NCBI GenBank assembly: GCA_029860345.1 | Contig: JAOUBJ010000008.1 | Span: 124,001-188,000 of the forward strand | From: Candidatus Zixiibacteriota bacterium | GTDB taxonomy: Bacteria > Zixibacteria > MSB-5A5 > GN15 > FEB-12 | Length of the DNA stretch: 64,000 nt | Reading direction: 5' to 3' | Shown: positions 1 to 7,148 of the stretch, one piece after another | Layout: every line of letters starts with the position of its first letter | How positions within the stretch are numbered: position 1 is the first letter of the stretch | The notes under the pieces: model-generated | Told to the model about the DNA's origin: nothing | The model's input: only the letters and a program-made list of their open reading frames with translations | Databases searched by the model: none | Translations under genes and position numbers: made by a program

Positions 1-1806
1 GTAGTCCATATTGTCGGCGCCGACCGACATGACAAAAAGATCAATACCGGGATCGTAGAGGTTGTTGCTATTAATGTCAACATACGGCTCACCGACAATC
101 GAGTCTCCATCGCGATACACTTCCGGGTCACGATTGTTGATTCGACTGACACGACCCTCGTCCAGGATTCCATTGCCGTTTTTATCTCTCAGGAAGTCGC
201 CCTGGTCCCAGACACCGTTGCCGTTGAGATCAATGAACGGCTCGCCTTCCAGATTGTCGATTATGCCGTTCTCATTGAAGCGAAAGTCCGAAAAAGTGAA
301 TGTTCCACCTTGCTGGTTGATCTCGATAAGGCCGCTCTCACCATAAGTGTAGGCGGGTCCGGTGAAGTCGAAACCATAGCTCGCGGTGTCGGGGAACAAA
401 TTGATGATCGGCTCCGGCGGGTCGTAGACACCGTTACCGTTGCGGTCATCGTAATCTTCCCACTCCGTGTTCAGCATGAAGTCTTCGGGATCAAGCCCGT
501 GCCCGGGACTGGCCGGATCGCCCGGTCGGCGGTTCAGACTGTTCTTGGTGTAAGAAATAACCGCCTCGTAGTTCATGTTGCGCGACACTGACTGCGAAAC
601 CTCAAGCGAGGCCGACTTCCAGCGATCAACCTGAACCGGAGCGGTGTTCGGTGAATAACGATAACTCCAGTTGAAGTGCGTCCACCGATTCTGAGAATCT
701 TTGTATGAGAAAATAAGCTTCAGGTTCTGCAGAGGCCTGAACTTCAGGTTGGCCATCCAGTAGTACTTATTGTTCTTACGTTCAGGAACATCCAGCCCGA
801 ACAAATTGAACGACCCATAATTGCGGCGAGTCAAAGGAGAGTCGTATGACTCGTACTGGTAGATGCCGTCGTCTTTATCGACCTCGCCATAGAAATAGTA
901 GGTGAACTCTTTGTCTGCCATGTAGCCCAATCCGAGGGCCGGCAGGATCTTGTTTTTGAAAATCGGGTCCGGACCGCTGACGGATGCACGAACATAATCG
1001 TTGTTACGCGAGTATTTGTTAAGCGAGTTGTTACCGAAGTCATCGGTGATAAACTGGAAATTGATCCGGGTGTTATCTTTCGAACCTGTTTGCGTGGTAA
1101 TCTTGACGATACCCGACAAAGCGTTGCCATACTCCGGATCGAATCCGTCTTTGATAACCGTAAACTCCTGGATGGAACCTGACACCAACGAAAGATTGGC
1201 CCCGGCTTCACCCAGACCACCCAACGGATCACCGATCGGCACACCATCAACGATGTAGGCAACCTCACCGGCGCGTCCACCGCGAATGAAAATCTCACCG
1301 GAAGCGTTGGTCACAACACCAGCCACCTGGGTCAACAACTCATCGACCGAGGTTACCGGCTGGGTCATGATCTGTTCCTTGGTGATGGTGAGCTGGTGAG
1401 AAGTCTCGAACTTATCGATGATATCCACCTCGCCCCGGACGGTGATAACCTCACCGATGTCGGTGACTTTCTTGTCCAGTATCTGAGATACCTCAACGGT
1501 AAGGTCCGACTTGACTTCGACATCGGTCACCTCGACCACATTGTATTCGAGATGCGATATCTTCACCGTGTACTTGCCCGGTTCCAGCCTTCGGATGGTG
1601 TACTTTCCCTCGAAGTTGGTCATAGCGCCGAAACTGGTGCCCGCAATCGAGACGGAAGCACCGACGACCCCTTCACCTGTTTCTTTATCGGTAATAGTAC
1701 CCTTGATCTGTCCGACAGCCGCTGCGTAGAGGTTCACCGGCCCAATTACAATCAACAAAGCCAGAACCGTTAATGGAATCAAAAATTTCCTGAGCCCAAA
1801 AGGCAT
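1..1806 (-). CDS. TonB-dependent receptor, N-terminal 602 residues (C-terminus beyond window)
   Basis: The frame is open from the start at 1806 to the window edge, so the beta-barrel end is missing. The order seen is: signal peptide (about 1-28, with a hydrophobic FLIPLTVLALLIVIG core), a carboxypeptidase-regulatory-like domain (about 30-110, GTITDKETGEGVVGASV), and a plug domain with IFIRGGRAGEVAYIVDGVPI and GFDPEYGNALSGIV, then barrel strands. Such receptors import substrates across the outer membrane using TonB energy. The start is set by TAGGAGGA just upstream of an ATG-GTG-ATG run; the third codon (1806) has the best spacing. Unusually, the barrel part contains several EF-hand-like loops (DRNGNGVYD, DLNGNGVWD, DKNGNGILD, DINSNNLYD), which suggest calcium binding in an extracellular loop. 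The substrate is unknown. Confidence 0.9.
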   Translation of the reverse strand, partial: MPFGLRKFLIPLTVLALLIVIGPVNLYAAAVGQIKGTITDKETGEGVVGASVSIAGTSFGAMTNFEGKYTIRRLEPGKYTVKISHLEYNVVEVTDVEVKSDLTVEVSQILDKKVTDIGEVITVRGEVDIIDKFETSHQLTITKEQIMTQPVTSVDELLTQVAGVVTNASGEIFIRGGRAGEVAYIVDGVPIGDPLGGLGEAGANLSLVSGSIQEFTVIKDGFDPEYGNALSGIVKITTQTGSKDNTRINFQFITDDFGNNSLNKYSRNNDYVRASVSGPDPIFKNKILPALGLGYMADKEFTYYFYGEVDKDDGIYQYESYDSPLTRRNYGSFNLFGLDVPERKNNKYYWMANLKFRPLQNLKLIFSYKDSQNRWTHFNWSYRYSPNTAPVQVDRWKSASLEVSQSVSRNMNYEAVISYTKNSLNRRPGDPASPGHGLDPEDFMLNTEWEDYDDRNGNGVYDPPEPIINLFPDTASYGFDFTGPAYTYGESGLIEINQQGGTFTFSDFRFNENGIIDNLEGEPFIDLNGNGVWDQGDFLRDKNGNGILDEGRVSRINNRDPEVYRDGDSIVGEPYVDINSNNLYDPGIDLFVMSVGADNMDY

Positions 1807-2101
1807 CACCATTCCTCCTACGGTCTATGTAGTATCACTTATATTTTTTCCCAACCAACCTTAATCATGACACTACAGACAGAGCTTGATACAACGTGTG
1901 AACCGTTCAACCGATTCGATCGTTATGCATTAGCTAATAGTTGCCTGTAGTCTCCAGTATCTTTTGATTCCCAGGGTCTTTCGCCTAAGCGGGAACCAGC
2001 TTTCAAGCCTACAAAATAGGCCTATGGCCTCGGCAAAGTCAAGCGGTTTTTCCCGTTACCCGCACGGAACAGAGCCATATAATGCCACACTTATAGACTG
2101 A

Positions 2102-2917
2102 TTACGTACCCTGGTTGTGCAAAAAAAATCGTCGATTCAATGGTGAGAGTTTTATGGCCGAAGCCAAGTCGTTTTGCTCGGTTAGTTCAGCATGACAGAA
2201 AGAGCCGGATCTGAATTCGACGTTTAGACTTCGAGCCAAAACCTTGGCCAACAAACGGCCCCCATGTAATCTGTGCTCATCGCTAATCGGCTGCGAATCA
2301 ACCGAGTAGGATGCAACCGGACCGCCCGGACGATACAAGGCCGGATGTGCAACCACTCCGTTCAGTTTGATCGCACCGTGTTGGAGAATGGTATCGCCAT
2401 ATTTACGAGCAGCCGACGCGACTATTTTTCTTCCATCGGCAACAACTTCATAGCGGGATCGCGAAGCAAAACAGGGAGCTCGATGAAAAAAATCCGGCCG
2501 GGAATCCAAAGCACCTGACCTGCGACAGTAATCTGCCGGTTTGCCCATAGTAGTAGCAAACTCAGTCAAAGCCTCGGCCACCACACGAAACAGGTGCGAA
2601 GGAGCCTCTGTCCAGGGTCGACCATCCCACTCGCCGAGATTAACCGCCAGGCAATAGGTCAACTCTGTTTGGTCGTGTAACAAGGCACGCCCACCGGTAA
2701 TACGCCTTATCACCGGAGTGTTCTCTAACTGCGAAAAATCCAGCGCCCGCTCCTTCGCCTGATTGACCCCGAAAGTGATAGTGGGCATCTCCCAGCCATA
2801 CAGCCGCAAATACAGCGTACCCGAACCACGACAAGCCTGCTGGAACATCCATTCATCGCAGGCCATATTGTAGTACGGATCGCACTCTGTCTGATTGTAG
2901 AAAACCGCACTGCTCAT
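2102..2917 (-). CDS. lipM: LipM-like octanoyltransferase / lipoate-protein ligase A family
   Basis: A 271-residue protein of the biotin/lipoate ligase (BPL/LplA/LipB) fold. Signature segments are RRITGGRALLHDQTELTYC (about 71-89), RAPCF with Cys149, and DGRKIVASAARKYGDTILQH (about 161-180) followed by GAIKLNG. A cysteine at about position 150 is the catalytic nucleophile of the LipM octanoyltransferases, so transfer of octanoyl from acyl carrier protein to lipoyl domains is more likely than ATP-dependent lipoate ligation. That is inference from one residue and the family pattern. It probably acts in the cytoplasm on 2-oxoacid dehydrogenase E2 or GcvH. It lies alone, with no lipA partner in view. 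The ribosome-binding site before the ATG is weak. Confidence 0.85.
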   Translation of the reverse strand: MSSAVFYNQTECDPYYNMACDEWMFQQACRGSGTLYLRLYGWEMPTITFGVNQAKERALDFSQLENTPVIRRITGGRALLHDQTELTYCLAVNLGEWDGRPWTEAPSHLFRVVAEALTEFATTMGKPADYCRRSGALDSRPDFFHRAPCFASRSRYEVVADGRKIVASAARKYGDTILQHGAIKLNGVVAHPALYRPGGPVASYSVDSQPISDEHRLHGGRLLAKVLARSLNVEFRSGSFCHAELTEQNDLASAIKLSPLNRRFFLHNQGT

Positions 2918-3797
2918 GGTGTCAAATTACGATCCAGGCTGGTGTGGCGCAAGCGGGATCGTCCGGTCGGCCGACCGGCGGGTAAACCTGGACAAGCGGT
3001 TGGCGGTGATAAATCACCGATAAATGGGTCTTGCGCTTCGCGGCCTTCTCATGTCATGCTGAGCGCAGTCGAAGCATGAGCCAAATCAACGTCATTCTGA
3101 GCGCACCCCCAATCTCACCCTGAGCACCCCAACCTGACCCTGAGCGGAGTCGACGCGTGCTCATTGTCGGGCGGCGCCCTCAAAGTTGCTTTGGGGGTGG
3201 TTATGTCACCGCCCCATACAAGGTTTGAGGCGGCCACCCGTGCAGGCTGGGTCGCAATGGCAAGTTTCTCCGGTTCCTGCGTTGGCCGAAGGCGAGCGTA
3301 TGTACCGGAGGCCTCAAAAGCTGCTTTTACACAACGCCTTAGTGAGATTCGAAGGGTAACGACCACGCCCAGGGCGTGGTCAGAACGCTGCTAAACCACA
3401 TTTTGATACAGCCTCATTGTTTGGGGCTAGCCCAGCCGCCCGGCCTGGCAACTCAAAATATGCAAAAAAAGCCGCCGGCCGCCGATTTTGCACTGACAGA
3501 CACTGGCAGTGGGCCCTTCTATATTTGTTCGTAGATTATGTTGCGCTCTGTGATCGATTTGGGCTAGGGAGAGGGGGCGAAAAGTTCGCGAAGGACCTTT
3601 TTGCCCTCTTTTTTTGTGTTTTTTGGATTGTAGGCGGAAGTTACATGCGTTTCTCTGGGTGGGGATTTGGTGATTCTCCTGTATTCCAAGTTGCACGGCA
3701 GGTATCAAAGTGGGTAGTTTTCTCAACTGTGCTCGGCGAGCCTCCGGCTGAATACCGGCTGGAGAGAGCTTCTGTCCTTATATTGGGGGAAAAATAC
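2918..3797. other. Gene-free region with dispersed repeats
   Basis: About 0.9 kb without a convincing gene. The first part holds degenerate copies of the dispersed element TGAGCGCAGTCGAAG (near 3058, 3100 and 3130) and a stretch rich in translated-looking but unsupported frames. From about 3417 the composition changes to long A and T runs, with a hairpin and T tract at 3570-3615. A frame at 3417-3818 is open but has no ribosome-binding site or recognisable protein, and was rejected. Confidence 0.5.
3570..3615 (+). terminator. Intrinsic-terminator-like hairpin with T7 tract
   Basis: AGAGGG..C.AAAAG pairs imperfectly with CCTTTTTGCCCTCT around a TTCGCGAAGG loop and is followed by seven T. No gene ends just upstream, so it may end an unannotated transcript from the plus strand. 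The tail GCCCTCTTTTTTTG closely matches, in opposite orientation, the tail of the candidate small RNA at 3798-3881. Confidence 0.45.
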
Positions 3798-3881
3798 AAA
3801 AAAAAAGAGGGCGGGTAGATCGATGGTAGAGGGGGCTAGGGAGCTACCAGTGGACGACCTACCCAGGTCCTCGTCTTAATT
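3798..3881 (-). ncRNA. Candidate small structured RNA
   Basis: A near-consensus promoter (3888-3915) points into about 84 bases with no good reading frame. The transcript would fold into a two-storey hairpin. The outer stem pairs 3855-3864 with 3813-3822 (10 pairs, one G-U), and the inner stem pairs 3844-3849 with 3824-3829 (6 pairs). It ends at a run of nine U (A9 on the plus strand, 3798-3806). Promoter, fold and U tract line up in the right order and at sensible distances. I do not recognise a known RNA family: there is no 6S, SRP, tmRNA or RNase P signature. Function is unknown. Confidence 0.45.
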
Positions 3882-3887
3882 GATCTC

Positions 3888-3929
3888 AGTATAGTAGAAT
3901 CAGACTGGTTGTCAACCCTTAGTTGACAA
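3888..3929 (-). promoter_or_regulatory. Strong sigma-70 promoter with inverted repeat over the -35
   Basis: On the minus strand TTGACA (3910-3915) and TATACT (3888-3893) are 16 bases apart, the best promoter match in the window. An 8-base inverted repeat, TTGTCAAC-N5-GTTGACAA (3909-3916 and 3922-3929), covers and extends upstream of the -35, as a repressor operator would. It drives the candidate small RNA and no protein gene. Confidence 0.6.
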
Positions 3930-4131
3930 AAAAATATCGGGGCACCGGCAGCGCGTTCCTGGTCGTTCGGCCATGGCCGTCCTGCTCTTCCACGGGGAGT
4001 GCTGGGCGACCGGCTGTCTGAGACTCACTGTCACTCTCAGAAAATGACGAAGGCCGTCGATTACCGTCGACCGTGTGCTTCGTGGGCGGCAGACCTCCCG
4101 GTTTGCCCCGCAATCAATCGATCAAAAAACC

Positions 4132-4195
4132 TTGAAACGCAGGCCTATCGGTCGTATATTGCCCCTGTGTCATAGAACCCGTCGGGGCGGGTTCT
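4132..4195 (+). promoter_or_regulatory. Promoter and 5' UTR hairpin of the 14-repeat propeller gene
   Basis: TTGAAA (4132-4137) and TATATT (4155-4160) are separated by exactly 17 bases. Downstream, AGAACCCG-N6-CGGGTTCT (4174-4195) is a perfect 8-pair hairpin in the leader. The next dockerin gene has the same arrangement: a 17-base spacer, TATATT, then a CCCGTC/GACGGG hairpin. Confidence 0.7.
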
Positions 4196-4226
4196 GTCTG
4201 GCGCGAATATCACATAAGGAGGAAGC

Positions 4227-6815
4227 ATGAAACGCATCATGAGATCGTGTGTACTCGCTGCATCGTGTCTGGTTGTCGCCGGTGTGCTAGCTACCGGCCT
4301 CACGTCGGTGAATGCGAACGAGGTGAAGACAAACGGGCGAAGTATCGAGGAATTCGTAAACCCGGACGGTAGTTTCGATCTGGAGGATGCGCGACTTTCC
4401 GGCTTTGAAGGACCGCTGGACATGAAGGGGTTTGAATCGGCTATAGATTCGATCACCGGGCAACCGATGTTCAAGCCATCCGGAACCAGAGAAACCGACG
4501 ACCACCCGGAAGACATCTACTGGGACAACAGTATCTCACCGACCCTCGCCGGTGTAGATGACATCATCTATACGGCGACAGTCTACGATGGACGGCTTGT
4601 TGTCGCCGGTCGATTCTATCTGGCGGGCGACGTGATCTTGGATCACATAGCTGCGTGGGATGGCAGCAGTTGGTCTGACCTGGGAGCCCAGATGAATTCT
4701 CGGGTCGAGGCTTTGACCGTTTACGATGGGAAGCTGATTGCCGGAGGCTCTTTCACAAGAGCTGGCGGTGTCGAGGCAAGCTGCATAGCAGCCTGGGATG
4801 GGAGTACTTGGTCTTCCCTGGGTCAAGGATTAGGTGGTTGGGTCAGCGCTTTGACCGTGTACGACGGTGAATTGATAGCGGGAGGATGGTTCATTTCGGC
4901 TGGAGGCTCACCAGTAAACAGGATAGCTGCCTGGGATGGGAGTAGTTGGTCACCACTGGGATCGGGTTTGGAGGGCGATGGAATCGCATACGGGTTTTCT
5001 CTGACCGTCTTCGACGGAAATCTGATTGCGGGTGGGGGCTTCACTACGGCAGGAGGAGTGGCGGCAAACAACATAGCCTCCTGGGATGGCGCCAATTGGT
5101 CGCCACTGGGATCAGGGACGGATCATCTTGTTTACTCGCTGGGTTCTTACGATGGAAAACTGATAGCTGGAGGCAAATTCCTAACGGCAGGCGGCGTGGA
5201 GGCGACATTCATTGCCTCTTGGGACAGTACCGAGTGGTCACCACTTGGATCCGGGATGAACAAGAGTTCCGTTTTTTCTCTATTTGAGTACAATGGGAAG
5301 TTAGTAGCAGCAGGGAATTTCACTACAGCCGGTGGAGTGGAAGCGAGCAAGATAGCCTCCTGGGATGGGATCAATTGGACACCCTTTTCTTCGGGGATGA
5401 ACCACATTGTCTATGCCCTTACCCAGTACGAGGGAAATCTGATAGCCGTGGGTGAGTTCACATCGGCCGGAGGAGCCGGGGCATCCAGGGTGGCCTCCTG
5501 GAATGGAAACAGTTGGTCGGCGCTGGGGTCGGGAATAAGTGGTGCGATAAATGCCCTGGCTGTATACGATGGCAAAGTTATTGCGGGGGGCGAGTTCCGG
5601 GCGGCCTTCGGTGTACCGATGAACTTTCTCGCAGCCTGGGATGGAACCAGTTGGGCCTCACTCGGATCGGGAATGGACGGGACTGTCTTTGCCGTGACCT
5701 TGTACGCCGGGAAATTGATAGCCGGGGGTTCATTCACAACGGCCGGAGGTGTGACAGCAAACTCTATTGCCTCCTGGGATGGCAGCAGTTGGTCGCCCCT
5801 GGGATCGGGGATGGCGGGAGAGTACCCCGATGCCCGTGCCCTGGCTGTCTACGACGGGAAACTGATAGCAGGAGGTCGGTTCGACACAGCCGGCGGCGTG
5901 GAAGTGAACCATATAGCCTCTTGGGATGGGATCTCTTGGTTGCCGTTGGATTCGGGGATGAATGGTTCTGTCCGTTCGCTGGCCGCTTACGACGGGGAGC
6001 TGATAGCTGGAGGGTTTTTCGACACGGCAGGAGGAGTGGAAGCACAATACATTGCCTCATGGAATGGCAGCAACTGGTCGTCCGATCTGTCGCAGATGAA
6101 CGGATGGGTCTTTGCCCTAAACGTGTACGATGGGACACTGATTGCGGGCGGATCGTTCACGACGGCCGGAAGTGTGACAGGAACCAGTTTGGCCGCCTGG
6201 GACGGAAGCGGTTGGTCTTCTCTTGGGTTGGGGGTCTCAGGAAGAGTCCTCTCTCTGACAATACATGAAGGGAACCTGATATCGGGAGGACGACACACGC
6301 ACGCCGACGGCGCTGAGGTGAGCAAGATAGCATCCTGGAATGGCCACAGTTGGTCACCACTGGCATCGGGAATGAACACTGAGGTTCGCGCCCTATCCAC
6401 ACATGACGGTAAACTGTTTGCAGGAGGTACATTCACGTTCGCGGGAAACAAGGTCTCGGCCTATATGGCGGAGTGGACCTCCCCCCCGGATGCTGACAAC
6501 GATGGCACATCCGACGGCAACGACAACTGTCCGACCGACTACAACCCCGGGCAGGAAGATGCCGATGCAGACGGCGTCGGCGACATATGCGAAGCGACCT
6601 GCTGCACGCTAAGAGGTGACATCAACCGCGACTTCGCAGGTCCCGACATATCGGACCTGGTGTATTTGGTAGACTTCATGTTTAACGGCGGACCGGAACC
6701 GCCCTGTGAGCAGGAGGCAAACATTGACGCCGGCGGCGGGATCGACATTTCCGATCTCGTTTACATAGTTGACTACATGTTCAATGGCGGACCGCTACCG
6801 CCGGCGTGTCCTTAG
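4227..6815 (+). CDS. Secreted 14-repeat beta-propeller-like protein with dockerin
   Basis: 862 residues, start fixed by AAGGAGGA before the ATG. A signal peptide (about 1-31, cut near VNANE) is followed by a linker and then 14 repeats of about 46 residues (about 112-755). Each repeat carries the pattern YDGKLIAGGSFTTAGG, then IASWDGSSWSPLGSGM, resembling Kelch/delta-60-type propeller blades. Fourteen blades would make two seven-bladed propellers. Next come one thrombospondin type 3-like calcium repeat (DADNDGTSDGNDNCP) and a C-terminal dockerin-like module with two [17 protein letters not shown] repeats bracketed by CC and a final C. Likely surface-exposed or bound through the dockerin. The ligand is unknown. 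Confidence 0.85.
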   Translation: MKRIMRSCVLAASCLVVAGVLATGLTSVNANEVKTNGRSIEEFVNPDGSFDLEDARLSGFEGPLDMKGFESAIDSITGQPMFKPSGTRETDDHPEDIYWDNSISPTLAGVDDIIYTATVYDGRLVVAGRFYLAGDVILDHIAAWDGSSWSDLGAQMNSRVEALTVYDGKLIAGGSFTRAGGVEASCIAAWDGSTWSSLGQGLGGWVSALTVYDGELIAGGWFISAGGSPVNRIAAWDGSSWSPLGSGLEGDGIAYGFSLTVFDGNLIAGGGFTTAGGVAANNIASWDGANWSPLGSGTDHLVYSLGSYDGKLIAGGKFLTAGGVEATFIASWDSTEWSPLGSGMNKSSVFSLFEYNGKLVAAGNFTTAGGVEASKIASWDGINWTPFSSGMNHIVYALTQYEGNLIAVGEFTSAGGAGASRVASWNGNSWSALGSGISGAINALAVYDGKVIAGGEFRAAFGVPMNFLAAWDGTSWASLGSGMDGTVFAVTLYAGKLIAGGSFTTAGGVTANSIASWDGSSWSPLGSGMAGEYPDARALAVYDGKLIAGGRFDTAGGVEVNHIASWDGISWLPLDSGMNGSVRSLAAYDGELIAGGFFDTAGGVEAQYIASWNGSNWSSDLSQMNGWVFALNVYDGTLIAGGSFTTAGSVTGTSLAAWDGSGWSSLGLGVSGRVLSLTIHEGNLISGGRHTHADGAEVSKIASWNGHSWSPLASGMNTEVRALSTHDGKLFAGGTFTFAGNKVSAYMAEWTSPPDADNDGTSDGNDNCPTDYNPGQEDADADGVGDICEATCCTLRGDINRDFAGPDISDLVYLVDFMFNGGPEPPCEQEANIDAGGGIDISDLVYIVDYMFNGGPLPPACP

Positions 6816-7052
6816 ACCTCAATAGGGAGTATTGAAAAGGTCCCGGTTGGCGTCATTGCGAGGACGCCGAAGGCGGACGCGGCAATCTCATGCCTCGACT
6901 CCGCTCGGCATGACACGTGTGCCGCGAACTAAGATTGCCGCCTTCGCGGGTGTGACATGTGTGACGCGGGCATGAAAACTGAACGCGTTTTATAGCCCTA
7001 AGTGCGCTGAGCGCAGTCCAGACTCGTGCTGCCAAAAGCAGCCAAAAACAGT
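6816..7052. repeat. Intergenic dispersed palindromes
   Basis: No gene seen. It contains degenerate copies of the CTCGACTCCGCTCGGCATGAC-type repeat (near 6894 and 7008) and GCCGCCTTCGCGGGTGTGAC-type hairpins (near 6930) that recur in other gaps. These are genome-scattered repeats, not coding DNA. Confidence 0.6.
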
Positions 7053-7113
7053 TTGGAACAAGGACACTCCAATCGTATATTATGGATGCGTCAAGCGACC
7101 CGTCCAGACGGGT
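7053..7113 (+). promoter_or_regulatory. Promoter and 5' UTR hairpin of the Asp-box gene
   Basis: TTGGAA (7053-7058) and TATATT (7076-7081) have a 17-base spacer. ACCCGTC-CA-GACGGGT (7098-7113) is a perfect 7-pair hairpin about 17 bases downstream. This is the same layout as upstream of the gene at 4227, so the two are probably co-regulated or share a leader function. Confidence 0.7.
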
Positions 7114-7148
7114 TCTATCAGCAACGAAGACTGACTTCCGGAGGAATT

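Noticed and set aside
1396-1773. 125-codon frame on the plus strand
   Set aside because: Lies wholly antisense to the TonB receptor, which has signal peptide, plug motifs and a strong ribosome-binding site.
3417-3818. 133-codon open frame on the plus strand
   Set aside because: No ribosome-binding site, no recognisable protein, runs through a terminator-like hairpin and T tracts; codon pattern not protein-like.
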